Counted from the stretch's first letter, positions 12,270-26,760 are shown. The stretch: DNA of 64,000 nt from Viscum album (GCA_963277665.1 OY728120.1:427186138-427250137), one strand, 5' to 3'. Notes: generated by a model from the letters alone, not told the origin. A program made the numbers and translations.

Positions 12270-12897
12270 TAAGTGTGGTAGGAGGATATCATGATGGCTT
12301 AGGTGATCGCCATTGGATAGAAGTCAAGAATATCTTTTCGTATATGATACATACTAAGGATATGTTCCCAGTATATAGATGAGATAAGGAACTATTAATT
12401 AGAGGATATGTATATGAGAGTTTCAGATTTTATAAAGGTGACATGAATTCACAAACAAGATACATCTTCACATTGAATGGAGGTGATGTGAGTTGGAAGA
12501 GCTCAAATCAAGTTATAGATGATGATTCTATAGTAGATTCCGAGTATATTATGACTTATAAGGTAGATAAATAAGAAATATGGATGCATAAATTCATCCA
12601 ATATCTTGATGTGGTACCAATTAGTAAAGATACTATCACACTCTACTTTGATAATAATGTATCAGTGGATCTCACAAAAGATCCAAGGTCACATCAATAG
12701 ATAAAGAAAATAATTTAGAATTGTCATCTCCTGAGTGTTTTTTCTCATAGAGTTAAAGTTGTAGTAAGTATTATTTAAAAGGAATAAAATTTTGTGATCC
12801 CCTTGACTAATGTCTTGACTTAGTAGAAACATTATTATCATGTGAGGAGTAGAGGACTAAAAGTCAAAGGTAGTTAGCTCTTGTACAAGTTGGATTT
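12270..12897 (+). pseudogene. copia RNase H remnant and 3' end
   Basis: After the RT comes a segment with LNGGDVSWKSSNQ (about 12,470-12,515), DSIVDSEYI (12,521-12,550), WMHKFIQYLDVVPISKD and ITLYFDNN near 12,650. This is the standard copia RNase H order. It parallels copy 1 at 2490-2680. A polypurine tract is expected just before the LTR, but the sequence there (ACAAGTTGGATTT) has lost most of its purines. Confidence 0.75.
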
Positions 12898-14639
12898 TGT
12901 TAGAGTCGGTGCCCTAGGACCAACCACTTTTTATTTAATTACATATATATTGTATGTATTGAATATTAATAAAAAAATTTAATAAATATTTTTGATTTTT
13001 CTAGATGAATCTAACGTAATAATGTCATATAGTATACTTCATATTGATAAGGTCATAACAGTTCCCCGATATGATAAGAACATTGAAGTACTATGAAAAT
13101 ATTCATAAATATAGTTATGCAGTCGGATAACATACTATTAATAAAGACATGGTTTATATAAAATCATATGTGAGTACTAATAAATTTATTAGGCCTCTTC
13201 TAGGATTATTTCACTTGTTGATCTATAAGATGAGATATTCCAAGAACAAACCTGCCATATGAAATTCTGTATGTTTTTGTGTCATCTAATATTCCTATCT
13301 GTGAGTGTGTGCGATGGTACTTGGACATTAATATTTTCATTAATTAATGTCATTACTCATGAAATTAGATTTTCTAATGAAAAATATGACACCATAAGTT
13401 TTAGGTGAGTTTGGGTACGTTGGGTGTGTCACGATAGACATGTCGTTAATGTATAAGTTGAGGAAAGATTTGTCCCTTCCATCAATATGGAAGGTTATAT
13501 CACAAACATTTGATTGGAATAAAACTATGACATTAGATTCCATGAACATGGTGAAAAGAAATGTTTATTTTATATAGTAAAAGAAAGATGTATCAATCTA
13601 ATAAACTAGTGGCATAGATATAAAACATGCCTCATAAGATATTGGAAAAAATAAATCATATTACATAGTGAGCATTCATTTATGATTTTCATCATTGAGA
13701 AATTTATTTCTTTTTATTGGATGAACATACCCATTTATAGACAATAATCTTGGAATTTTGGAATACACACCTAATACTTATGAGATATAATCATAGAGGG
13801 TCACACAATATGTATTTCTGATGATCTCGATTAAATTCTATTTTAATTAAATAATTGAATAAATGTTATTTGCAATATCGGGGGATAATTTATTAATGTT
13901 TTATTTATCAAAAATATTTATTGATGAATTTAAGTTAAATATTTATTTGGTTTTTCAATAAATACTAGAGGATTTCTAATGGAATAGGACTATTTACACT
14001 GAAAAAAATTAACTAACAAGATTGTTAAACAATATTTTTTGTTGCACAAGTTGGAGTACACCACGAAATAATAATAATATTATTAATATGTGACATGTGA
14101 TTTATTAAATACTATAATATTATTTATGTTTTTCAAATAATTAAATAATATTTTTACCTAAAACCTAGCTCTATAAATATATGGTTATGTCTATTGTGTA
14201 TATCATCTAAAATAAAAACTTGAGATTTGTTGTGAACAATGAATTCACTCTCAATCCCTCATTATCAATCCCTATAAAGAACAAGAAATATAAGAGAAAT
14301 CCCTTCAAGCCCAAAGTATGAGGTATCAATAAAAATAATGCGTGACAATTGATTCTCCACCCTAGCATCCCCGAGATCGATTGACATTTCTTGGAGATCA
14401 AAGGAGAACATATAGATCACCACTAGAGGGATTCTATCCTTACTTCCTTACAAAAAAATGATCGAAATATGAAAGGGTCCTTTGAGATAATCAAAATTCA
14501 CATCAAAAAATGAACCTAATACAATGTATTAGTTTCTTTGTATATTAAATTAATTATTTAAAATTTTAAGTGCAAGATCCTCACTCAGTGTATCAGGAAA
14601 CTTAATAAAAAAATAAATTTTAATATATCGCCACAACCA
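12898..14639 (+). mobile_element. Ty1/copia LTR, copy 2
   Basis: It starts TGTTAGAGTCGGTGCCCTAG, a typical plant copia LTR start, and ends CCACAACCA. It aligns collinearly with 2867-4630. A TATA-like box TATAAATA lies at 14,172-14,179, about 0.47 kb before the end, a sensible place for the start of R-U5. No protein is encoded; the reverse frames at 13,340 and 14,207 are non-genic. Confidence 0.75.
14172..14179 (+). promoter_or_regulatory. TATA box of copia LTR copy 2
   Basis: CTCTATAAATATATGG in the LTR, on the coding strand. The equivalent place in copy 1 (about 4165-4180) has decayed to GTACATAGATAG. Assignment rests on motif and position only. Confidence 0.4.
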
Positions 14640-17600
14640 TGTGCTTATATTGTAGCCAGAACTTATAAAACATACTCCCACTATACAGTTAGACATTATG
14701 TTTTATTTGAAATATATTTCTACGATTGAACAAAATATAATTTGTGTTTTAGAAATTAACAGTGTTTCCTTTGTGTATGTATATTAAACAAATAAACTAT
14801 TTTTTCTATATCTTATACAGAATTATGTGTGTTTCATCACTTTAATTTTTTAAATAATATATTATTAAAATATATCCTCTATGTATGGAAAGGAAACGTT
14901 TCATCATATTTTAAAAAATATCTATATAAACACTTTTATCGAGGATAAAAACTTTTATACAAATATTCTTCTCAAAACATGTTATAGAAATAAAGTGAAT
15001 CATAAACATTGTATATACATTTAATCATCTCATAACAACTATTTTATTAATTATTTTCTCTTATCACATAATAGAAATGAAATTAATATACCCATGTTAT
15101 ACATAGATTCAATTAAGCTTGTTAAAATACATCACATTCAAATCCTTGATGTAGTAACTATTTACTTCATCTCTTGAATGAAAAATACATGATCAATCAA
15201 TTATTCCATAGATTTTTAAATCTTGTATAATTAGAAAACCATTAAAACATAATATTGGTATCAAATACAATAACAAATCAAATATTTAATTATTATTACA
15301 CTAATACCAGACATGTAAATTCCTTTTAATTCCCAAAATTCTTATGGCATATCTTTAGAAATTCCAATAATATTGAATTTTTAGTATTCCTTTCCTGAAA
15401 GAATTATGTTTCAATGAACTCAATTTCATTCTTAAAGAAACGTTTTGAAACATTTAAACTAACATTTCTTCTTATGGCATTATCTTTTACCCACTTATAC
15501 TATCCATATAGCACCATAATCCAAACATAATATTTCTAGTTCATCCCTTCTCAGCCCTTTGAGAATATTCTGTAAATTTTGTTCATTAAAGTAAATAATA
15601 TTTTTATAAAGTTTCCATAAATTTCAATAGGATTAATTAATAAAATATAACAAAACACTTTAGTTTCCCCTATAAATAATGTTATAGAAATAAACTAATC
15701 ATAAAACATTTGTAAAAACAACCATCTAATTTTATTTAAATAACCATTGTTTATAAACTATTTCCAAGTGTTAAATGAGACAAAATGCACATATTATGGT
15801 GATTTTATCCAAGATTCATGGGTCCTTTTATAAATGTTGAAACATCATTAATTAATCACAAGAAAAAAATATAAAATCTTTATTCCTTTTTATCTTTTTG
15901 AACTTCTTTATATGAACAATTTTTTTTAAAACTTACAGTTGATATCATATATCAATCAAATCAATAGAATTTATTTCTATAACCAATCAATATTTAAATA
16001 ATATTTTTTCCCATAAATTCATTAATATATTCAATAATATTTAATTTAATTTAACATACAGAGTAATATTGATTATACGAAACTAAAATCATTGTTGTAC
16101 ACAATCGTACAATGTACATGAGTGGAGACAAATATTTCTTTGGTCATTTTAAATATAATATATTTCAAACCTCAAATAAATTACATGATTCTATAAGCAT
16201 CTAGAATAAATTCATGAACAATTTCAATTGTTGTTTTCATATAAAGGAACTGTTATAAGACATATAATATTTCACTTGCTCAATAACTTTTCTTAAGATA
16301 CTAGTCTCTAGAGTTTCTTAGTTTAAGCTTATCAATTCAAGGATTAATATAAAGTGTAGTTTTAGGATGATGATATAGTTATCTATAAAAAATATTATCA
16401 GATGTGAATCATGTCTTATATATATTCAATAAGGAAATTTAATTATAGTTCTCCCACTAAATTTTATGACCTCGTACATCATATCTATTTTGCGAGCCAG
16501 GATCCATATTTTACAATGAAAATGACCATGCTATAGTGTGAAACACAAAAAAAATTGTAGATTAGGTAGGGAATCATCCCAATATTTTTTTATTCTTTTA
16601 TAATTAAGTGGATAACCCTTAATCATATTAAATCATATTGATTCACTTAATTCTATTCATGTGGAATCCCAACCCTTAGGGTTTCCCAGCTAACTGTAAG
16701 CCAAAGAAACCCTCAAGAAACAGTTTAATATAAGAAAATCTCTAGCCACCCCACTATGGTGTGAAAACCCCCATTTAATAATCTTTAGTAACTCATTACT
16801 TTATTTCCTTATAGAAGATAATATATTGTAAACCTTATATGGAATGAAACTACCCATTTGGATGATTTAGGTCATGAAAACTTTTTCTCTGGAAGGAATC
16901 ACACACATGGTATTTAATAGGATTCCCTTTGAAGGTCTCACCAATTTCATATAAATTATATTCATATTAAATTAGTAACTATTAAATCATATGTAATAGT
17001 TATATTATCATTTTTTATTTCTTTCTATTGATTCATGATTCTAATGATTTAGTTTTGGAATCCATATTCCAATAACTAAATTAATGTGTTCACACCACAT
17101 TAATGTGTAACTCTTTACACAACCCACAAGCCCGTGATAGTCACACAAAAATTGAATTTATGTATATTCATACTTATCCGAACACATCATAATCATAATT
17201 TACATGAATAATATATGTAAAGGAATATTGTTATATGATATTGACTAACTCTATATGTGTATTCCCATATCAGAAGATAGACAACCTCGTTTACAATCCT
17301 AGCGAAGGAAAACATCCAAGAAAGTAGGTAGTTCAGCCGAGTGTCCCTATACCTAGGGGGACTATTCTCAAGAGATAATTAAATTCATGAAACCTCTAAC
17401 ACATAATATAAGAAAACCATACCCAAAAACTACTCTTAAGATCATAATTTAAATTATGAATTGGGGTTAAGGTAGATGAAAACTAAATTTTATGATATCA
17501 AAACTTTCATGATCTGCAAGTCTCTATCCTAGATAAAAATCTTCATATACATTTTCGAATATGGTTATACATAATATATTCAATTTATGACAATGAATAT

Positions 17601-18700
17601 AACTATTAATAACCTTTAAACAAATAAACAATTAAAATATTTAAATATGTGATAAACATTTATGAAAAATTTCATAATTAAAAGCTAATTTTAAACCCTT
17701 TTAAAATTTTACTCTTAATATTATGGACATTCCATAAATTTTGAATATAACTTCATTATATTCATTCCAATATTAACACTTTCATATTTATCATAATATA
17801 TCATTTCTTTTTTAATATATAATATAATATGATTTATAAACAATTTAATATTCAATTTATATTATGTAATCTTTTTACATAATCAAAATATCATAGAGTT
17901 AATTATTATTTAAAAAATGATCATATGAATTAAAAGAGACTTTTGATGTGGATTAAATAATATCTAAATAATGGCACTTTAATTTGAAAATTTTTAATTT
18001 AATTTATTATATACTAAACCTAAATATTAAAGATGTTTAATAAATAAACAATGTATTTATAATCCAAAAAATGAGACATTTATGAACTACTCATAAATAA
18101 ATGGAGATTATAAACATTTTGTAAATTAGAAGGAATATAAAAATTTTAAATTATTTTTATATAAACCAATTCACATTTTATATTAAATGGAATTTATAAG
18201 ATATTTCATGAATTATAAACATTTTATAATTCAACATATATTATATAAACATTTTTATATAATCTGAATATCATATATGTTGGAATTTATAAACTTTTAA
18301 TAAATCACGATTTCTGATTTCTAAATAAATAATTTTTTTCTATTTCAAAAAGTATGCCATTTAATTTATCAAAAACGAGTTTAAAATTTATATTTACAAA
18401 TTAACCATAAACATTTATTATTTAATTAATTTATAAATAATTTTAATAAATTCAAATAAATATTTCAAAATATGTTTTTTAAAATTATTGAAAAGAAATT
18501 ATAAATAATGATATTCATTTAAAAATTGAATCCTTTTAATTATAAGTAGTAATTTATTTATTTTCATGAACAAGATTAATACATATGAACTTTTCATATT
18601 TATTTCCAAGATTTAAAAATATTGTTTTACTATTAAAATGTATTTTTCATAAATCAACAAACATATTTGTTCGTCAACGAAATATACACTATGATACCAC
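14640..18700. other. AT-rich non-coding stretch, probably inside a minus-strand LTR element
   Basis: No protein domain is recognised on either strand. Two less AT-rich islands stand out: about 16,660-16,790 and 17,281-17,420 (the latter with CCGAGTGTCCC and AGGGGGACTATTCTCAAGAG). From about 17,600 to 18,600 the sequence is a loose repetition of TTTATAAACATTTTATAA-like words. Copia-type polypurine matches on the reverse strand (complement of CTCCCACTA) occur at about 14,674 and 16,450. Together with the LTR-like block to the right, this fits the internal part of a large non-coding retrotransposon derivative on the - strand, but only weakly. Confidence 0.35.
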
Positions 18701-19671
18701 TTTTCGGTTTTTTATCATTATGACATGACCATATCTATTGAATGATAACTCAAATATAGGAATATCTATCTTTGAAAATTAAGATGTGAATAAAACTATA
18801 TAAATAACATTCTTCTTTATCGATGAATGAGAATACTTGATGAATATCATAGAGTAGGGAACAAAAATGCCCTGCCTCTGAGGGGGCACACCGACCAATG
18901 GATTTATGATCATATAATGTGGATACCCAAATGACGAAGGGATTCTAGTTCCTTCGTCTCAAAAGTTGTACGTTAATGTGGGAGGAACAGAAAATTGAGT
19001 GCATTTTCCACAATTTGATTATAAAAATAGGAGGGATCACATACCTTTATATAGCCATGCATGATGTGTTTCATTAATTGAAAATGCATCAACCATATTA
19101 ATGTATCCATATATATTTATTCCCATAATTAATTTTATCCTATTGAAAGAGAAACCAATCTAATTAATCCAATAATAATTGATTGTAACTGATAATAAAA
19201 TCATTAAATGAATATATATATATACATATATTATTTTAATAATTCAAATATACACAATATAAAAAATATATGATATTATATATATATGTATATTTTAGTA
19301 CTTATTTTATACAACTGCTAGTTTTCTTTGAGGAGTGTTTTTATTATAATGATTTATTATGCTAGCATAATTAGTTTTGAGAATTGGACAATCACATGAT
19401 GTGAGGACATTAACTATGAATTTCTATTACACGATTCACTACATGTAAATGATATTTTACTATCTTATAACACTTATGATGATCATACATTGTATTATAC
19501 ATGCCCCTGTATGGGATGGTATGGTATAAATCTATGATTTCAAACTAAACACTTAGTGGGAAGTGTTGAGTGGATCCTTAATACAATATTTATATAGGTT
19601 TTCATTATTAAAAAAACTCATTACTATAAAAACAAAATTTCTAGAAAAATAATTTTTTATTCCCTACAACA
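18692..19671 (-). mobile_element. Possible 5' LTR and primer site of a minus-strand element
   Basis: Read on the - strand, the block starts TGTTGTAGGGAATAAA at 19,671, a plausible LTR start. It has a TATA box (GGCTATATAAAGG, about 19,048-19,060) and ends just before TGGTATCATAG (18,689-18,699), which matches the initiator-Met tRNA primer site. A GC-richer patch (18,860-18,960) lies in what would be R-U5. The partner 3' LTR was not found on the left. An 8-base primer match is expected a few times by chance in 64 kb, so this is tentative. Confidence 0.35.
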
Positions 19672-20249
19672 TGATAAAAGATAATATTTGAAGAATACAC
19701 TGCTTTTAGAAGAAAAGAAGTATTTTTTATTATTTATTGGAATATTCATCATGTTTTCTATGTGTTTTATAAGTTGATATCAGAGAAAAATTCACATCTT
19801 CATGAGTTGGGTTATGAATCATACATTAAATTCATAGTAATTAGACAATTGAAAATTATAATAGAATTATTTACATATTACATAATCATATTTTATGTGA
19901 TCAATTTATTAAATAATAATGTTTTTATATAATATATTTTGTGGTAACTATGTTATTCTATTATTAAAACTTATGAATTCATATCTGTATTAACCTTATG
20001 CTTTTATGTCTCAACATTAATTTTGTCTATCTGAAAATTAGGTTGTTGGTCTTAAACTTATGAATGTATTGTCTTAACCATATGATGTAACCTTATAATT
20101 ACCTAACTAAACATTATAAGATAACATTGGGTGGTGATATAAACCTTACAACTTTTGACTTATAGTGGTAATGTATCTTATGAAGAAATTTATAGTTGAA
20201 GAAAACAAATTACCATAAAAAATCCTATCTTACTATGTAATGTATCTTA
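19672..20249. other. Unassigned AT-rich spacer
   Basis: No gene, domain or clear repeat. A primer-like motif TTGATATCAGAGA occurs near 19,773 but has no LTR end beside it. Words such as GTAATGTATCTTATG recur twice near 20,168 and 20,236. Confidence 0.4.
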
Positions 20250-21793
20250 TGGTTTTGAATATATATATTATTTGATATATTACACTAATTATTTTGATTC
20301 TAAATTATTTGATGAATCAAATAAATTTTTATTCTAATTCAAAATGTCTTCCACACACTGTTACATAGAAATACATTGTTGATGATCAGTGAGCTATTCA
20401 TAAAAAAATTTTATGAACATGCACCATTGATAAAATGGGTAATGGTCATTTCATACATTAAAGAGGATTAAAAACTGTTCATAACATGGGAAATTTTTAT
20501 GAACTTGATGAATAATTGTTCTAAATAAAATGAAAATTTATGAGGAGGATTCTTGTTTGAAGTATTATGGTATCACTTAACATCTAACACATAGAATAAA
20601 ATTAATTGTTAAGGTATGGCTTTATGAAAAAAATAGGCTAAGATTAGCCAACCAATGGAGGTTTATTAACTCCCTAGATAATAGTCACCTCAACCTCATC
20701 CTTTCATGATAGCAGAGAAGTTATTTGGAAATAAATTGTACGAATGAGATAGAGTCAAACAAAAGGTTCTAAATGAGGAACAAGACCACACAATGGGATG
20801 GCGTGGCCCATATATGGTGTTTAGGTCATGGAATAGTCCTAGATACTTTCTTTTAGATGATATGGGTCACATGTAATTTAATAAAACATCATTGAGATCA
20901 CTCACTACATAGATGTGGGAGTTGTTTGATCCACATCACAATTCTTCCACTACTAAATATTAATAGTGAATCCTAGCCACCTAATCTGATTTCCAGACAT
21001 CGTTTGATCAAGGATGTGTAACATTCCCCCCATATTAAGCCTATATGAACCTTATTGATTCCATTGGTTCATTAAAACACTAGGATTACTGAACTCAAGC
21101 CATCACTCTACCATGTTCATGATCCAAAAGAGAAGCATGATGAATGAGATATTCAATTTGGGAATAACCATAACAGAGATGAGCATGTTGTCTCACTCAA
21201 CTTCATGAAACACAATGGTTTTCAATCATTAATAAGGTATGGATAACATAGTGTTCATGGATGATGATGAATATATAAAAAGGATGTCAGGATACTTGTT
21301 ACATAAAGACACATGACCATGAGTATTAGTATCTCACGATGATTAAATGGATGGTAATTTTGGGTGGATTCACACAAGCTTGTGATGTCATTCCATTCAT
21401 GTGATCACATGAAGACCCTCCGATGATGTGACCATATAACTATATCAAAGCCATGTGTTCACCTAATTCTGTATGGTTGGGTGATAGCCTAAATATGGTA
21501 TCATGATGTGATGGACTTGAAGGCATATGGAAAAACTGGATAATTTTTTTGTCCTTTATTATAATGACACACTCCTAGAATATATGATAGCCTAACCCAA
21601 ACATCATCATGCGAATGGATCGAGATATGCAATCGAAGGTGAATGGGTATGCAATAATTGTGGCTACTGCGATCAAAGGATGTATGTATATTTTACCATG
21701 ACACTCATATGATGTGGATGATATATGTTTTCCATTTTGAAAGGGCTTGCATTTGTAGGTGATCATATGAATTGGCTACATCATGTGACCCTA
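20250..21793. repeat. Repeat block A, left part
   Basis: Aligns with 47,700-49,093 (block B, left part). Matches include TTCCACACACT, AATTTTATGAACA, GAGGAGGATT, GGATGGCGTGGCCCATAT (GGATGGTGTGACCCATAT in B) and CATCACGTGA-like words. No protein domain is recognised in either copy, and frames are short. The block is rich in CATGTGA/TCACATG words, including a perfect 16-base palindrome at 21,397-21,412. Its right edge is cut by an LTR insertion. Confidence 0.65.
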
Positions 21794-24471
21794 TGTAACA
21801 ACCCAAACAATTATAGATAAAAAATCCCCTTATGATTTAATTAAATGTATTATTATGTTTTATGTATATTAAAAATACATGAAATTATTGGGTTTTATTA
21901 CACCAAATCATATTTAAAATACCTTTAATCATATTCACCAACAATAATATAGCCTTTTAACCATGATCATATGATTAGTATTAATATAGGGTTTTGATAA
22001 ATCCAATTGACACATACAAAGGAAGTGATGGACTCATCCAAAAATATTTTACCATATAAATCCCATTTATTGGAGCATCTGAGGGAGATAGAATATCTGG
22101 GATTCTTCCTTGACTAATCCCAATCTGATTTCCAACAACATAAGCGTGAGAGAAACCATTTATGAGAGACGTCTAAGCTCACCGAGATCCCAAAGCAAAC
22201 CATGTATGCCGAACCACCCCATGAAAGTCTCACTATCACACACATTAGTCTTAGGAAAATTACTATTATATTAAAGGTATTTTTATCAAGACCATAACAA
22301 TATGGTTTTGTATAATAAATTTTTCAATATAATAATGTTCATATTTTCTCCTTATCATTACTTAATAGATGATTTTGGATTTAATACAATAAAACAAAAA
22401 TGATATTTTTAAATATTATTAATTTTAAATTAAGATGCTTTTTTGAAATAAATTATTTTTAAATAAGTAATATTTTAAAAAAATACTATTATTAATTTTT
22501 TTGTCAAATATATATTATCATATAATGTTTATAAGAGTTCGAAAATTTTATTGTCGAAAAACTCAGCATTTCTCAATAAATTTCAATTATTATTTTATAA
22601 GTGAAAATAAAAAACATTGAAAATTATATATATATATTTATATATAGATTATTATTTTTGGATTTATATTTTCAAACTTATCCAATGGAATTTTTTTTAT
22701 AATTTTCTAGGATATTCAAATTTTCTGGTAAGAATAAAATACTCTATAAATATACAGTATGTAATATGATGTCATAATTACCCAAAAGTGATGTAATAAA
22801 TACTATTAGGGGTATCCAAAAAATATATATGTTTTACCTTTAAAATAACATGATTTTATATATATTTTAGTAGAATTATCAATCCTTTATGAATCCTCCA
22901 AAAACATTAATATCTTTTATGTTTTTTTTGAAATTATTTTTTTAAGAGTATGACTCACTTCCCCATCAAGAAGGGTATTATTTTATATTTTTAGGACCAT
23001 GGACTTATAAATTAATTAAAAACACTACAATTTTTCAAAACCACTGGAAAAAAACATTCTATGATTTACTGTTTTTGTTTTTTATTATATAGAGTCCAAA
23101 ACATAAGTTTGAGAAATAATAAATAATTATGAACTCATTTCCTATATAAAACCACCCAAGTTCCCATTTATCTTTAGTAAAAAAAATTATAAGATCCTTA
23201 AAATACCCTCCCCTCTATAGATTCCTCACAAGGTTCCACAATATATCAAGAAGCTCCTACTATGAATTTGGAGTGATACTCTTAATGCAAGGGATTTCTC
23301 TATTCTCATTTCCATTCGAACACCTCTTTTATGTTACGCTTTTCAGTTTCAATTTTTGGCTATTTGGGTATGATTTTTTATAACTATATTACTATAATTT
23401 TTATTTCCATGTGATTAGATATCCCTTTCACTATCATTAATCTCTCTCATGAACCTTTACGTTCACCCAATACAATTCTAAAAGTTAGTAAGGGATCCAC
23501 CCATTCACCTCGTTATTAAAGCTTCATTATTAACTTATGCCTTACGCTTCCAACTAATAATGTTAGGAAATGTATTTTCATATCCATATTACAACCAATT
23601 TTTTTAAAAAATTACGATAAACCTCTTTCACTGTCATCATCCCATTTTATGAATTTTGATGTGTTGTTAGTATGCTTCCAAAATTTCATGGCGATTTTTC
23701 ATGCCAAAACAATTGTATAGTGAATAACATACCCATTTCCAATCACGGTTATTCACCATTATGAATTTATAACCATTTTATTATGTATTGACATACATTT
23801 ATTCAACAATCGACTATCATGGAATAAAAAGTGATGATAAATGATTCCATGTTATATGATATATGTGGTACACTTAAGCATGATAATGAAATGAATGTGA
23901 CGGGTGCACATGAAATTTTTTAGCACTCCAATGCATTGGGTGTCAGTTAGTCTCATTATACATCTTGTTGTGATAGGTAGTGAACCTGATTCATTTATTT
24001 TACTTTATCCACCATGATTTATTAGATGTTATCCATGAACTATATTTGTTATGTAATGCGTTAAGTTTTTTCCACATTTTACATGTTTACTTTATGATTA
24101 TCATTCTATATCATGACCCATTGGTCATGTTTAAAATTTTCAATCTTTTTAAACCCCATTGATATTCCTACTGTCTAACATGTGTTACTCTCTTCATGTT
24201 ATTGCAGGTTTATTCCTTTATTGGGCTTTATATCCCACCCCTTTCTTATGTATGTCCCATGGTTATCCCATGCGGTTTTAAGGTTCAATGGACTATTTTG
24301 ATCTTGTAAAGGATGTTTTCAATAAAGATGATGCATTTACAAATTTTAAGTTGTTATGTAATGTAGTAAATTCCCAAAATCACTATACTTATTGATCTTT
24401 TGGGTTTTATTAAGTGTAATATTATGTAATAAATCATGTATTAATGTGAAATAAAGAGTAGGGTTGTTATA
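21794..24471 (+). mobile_element. Solo LTR (gypsy-like ends) inserted into block A
   Basis: The 2.68-kb block begins TGTAACAACCC and ends GGGTTGTTATA, a near-perfect inverted terminus with one transition. It interrupts the alignment of block A with block B. Sequence left of it (CATCATGTGACCC) matches B near 60,310, and sequence right of it resumes the B match (TCCATGTGGATTG, near 60,390). It has no coding capacity and no internal region, so it looks like a solo LTR. The flanking bases CCCTA and AAATA do not match, so either the duplication has decayed or the edge is off by a few bases. Confidence 0.6.
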
Positions 24472-26760
24472 AAATACATAGAAAGTTGACAAAGGCCACC
24501 CACTGATGCTGAAAATATTTTTGAAGCCTCCACCACCTTATAAGTCCATGTGGATTGAATTCCATATCTTTTGGTGGATATATTTGACACCAGTGATTAT
24601 AAATACCCTTGAGGTAGCTATTTGAAAAACATATAGGAAACCCAAAGAATGAGATAAGGGAGGGAAAAGGAATTAAAATGATATACCATTAAAAGAGACT
24701 CTCTAGTTGACCACATGAACCTCAACTACATATCCACTTATTTGATCTTCATAACTTTTATTGGTCATGTGATCCCTTGACCTTTGGTCCCTCATATCAT
24801 TGTATGAACATTTAAACATTATGAGATCTCCTAACTAATATCTATTATATGATAAATTATATTCTATTATTTAGTCCATCACTTAAGATTCTCATGGTCA
24901 CATGACTATATTCATGAATCCTTGGTTATGAAACATACCATTCATGTACCACATTAAACAGATAGGCATTAAGGGGCGCACACACGTGGAGGGACTTCAC
25001 ATTTTTCCTCCATACGTGTATCATTATACCAAACACCTTCCATTGAACAACCCTAATGTGTAGTGGTTTTTATGTGTCCTTATTCATGTCATATAGATCG
25101 TGCACCCTCAGTCATGTTCCCTCAAAAATTCAACCCTAGCCACCTGATGGTCGCAAGGATACTATTGATGGTGGAGCAGATATGCAGTCACATAAATTCA
25201 TGTGAATCCAGTTATGTGACCATGATTTATGAAAATGCGGTTATGAGATTCCACTCATGAGGTCTGGTTATGTGAACCTAGATATAAAATCTACAATATT
25301 TCATGCCCCATGTTATGATCTCATGACCCCCTCACAACCACACAGTCACCTAACCCTGATTTGCTCACGTGATTTCCTAACCCTTATGGTGAAATTGGGA
25401 GGTTCCTCTTGTACCATGTCTCCCAATAGCATCTATTTCATGAAAACCGACCCATATAGTCATTTTTATTCATCTATTAGTTGACAAGGAATTAATATAT
25501 AACACGAGAATCCTACTAGTTGTAAGACTCAACCATTCCTTCAAACAACATGGGTCAAGATTCACCTCTTGGTTTCATCACATGTATTAAAGTAGAGATT
25601 CATCCTTATGTATTTTTTTTTATATTTACTCAGGTTGAGATCTCCAAGAATGGAATCCCATATATGCATTTATAATTGATTCCTCATTTTGGATTTATCA
25701 TGCACCATGAGTTGATATTTGATGCTCCTCCAGTATTAATCTTAATCGGGCCTCCTACTAGGTGAAAACCCCAATCCTTATTTCCTTTTTCTGATTCACT
25801 AACCATGTTAGTTTCTTCTAAATGAAATCTACAAGTAACCCCCAAACAATTATATTAATTCATGATTCTTCTTTTGGATTTTAGTATTTACCTTGATATA
25901 ATATATTCCTCTTAGTTTCATCATTTATAATGTTTTGATATATTCCTATCTGTTCTATAATACCCCAGTTGATATACTATTTTTGGGTATTATATATGAG
26001 AATCCTCCTAGGTAAATTCCCCAAAATATACATTATCCCAATACACTTACTACATCAGGTATCTAAATTTAGTTCATACATAAGCTCCACTTTATCACAT
26101 TTTTTCACCCCATTTACAATGTAATTATTTTGGGTTAGCTCATGTTTAAATCCCACAAAATCCCATATTTCATGTTTTAATACAGTATGAATGGTCTTCT
26201 ATTGTTTGTTTCTCACTTAAAGTATGTCTCACATGGGCTTAGAGGTTTAGTTGATCGTTCCATTAGAAATATTAAATATGCATTACATGGATCTACTCAA
26301 AGGGAAAACAACATGACTCTAAAATAAAAATCACACACCCTTACTACATTATATTAAACTGCATTAACCGATCCTCACATATTTCATAAAACTATGTCTA
26401 TAAAACAATGTCGGCTTTGATTCATGTTTTATTGTGGGTTATATAGGATGCCTCTTTGAGTTTCATACCCAATATTACTAAACATGCCTCTCCGCTTATG
26501 TGATGGTCATGTGATTCCCTCATGGAATGACATGAGGAATATGAATCATGCCTATTATTAGGTGTAATCCCAAATTGTACCCCCTCCTTGTTACCGATAT
26601 AGAGGATAAACCAAAAATGTTTGATCACGTTTATGTCCCAAAATAACCAATTGTATGAACGTTTCACTTAGTTATCCTCACCACTAAATGATAAACTACA
26701 TGAATTGGTCATTATCACATGACCTTAGATGGTACAACATGTCCTATTAGGTGGCACCAG
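24472..26760. repeat. Repeat block A, right part
   Basis: Aligns collinearly with 60,390-62,250. Strong matches are ACTATTGATGG near 25,160 and 61,002, ATGACCCCCTCA near 25,322 and 61,166, ATTAATCTTAATCGG near 25,735 and 61,577, and TGATATATTCCTATC near 25,938 and 61,779. It carries many CATGTGA-type words. The + frames at 25,063-25,484 are not conserved as coding sequence in the second copy. The right end merges into ~38-bp minisatellite words (AAATGATAAACTACATG, about 26,685). Confidence 0.65.

Larger units (their letters stand above)
9060..14639 (+). mobile_element. Ty1/copia retrotransposon relic, copy 2
   Basis: Gag, protease, integrase, reverse transcriptase and RNase H remnants appear in that order on the + strand, the diagnostic gene order of Ty1/copia, followed by a 1.74-kb LTR. 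The polyprotein is broken by many stops and several frame changes, so the element is inactive. The 5' LTR is not found next to gag. The LTR at 2867-4630 belongs to the same family but is preceded by its own RNase H remnant. Either a tandem LTR-internal-LTR-internal-LTR array or two independent truncated copies would fit. Confidence 0.8.

Noticed and set aside
19773..19785. Plus-strand primer-like motif TTGATATCAGAGA
   Set aside because: No LTR end lies immediately before it, and a partial match of this length is expected by chance.
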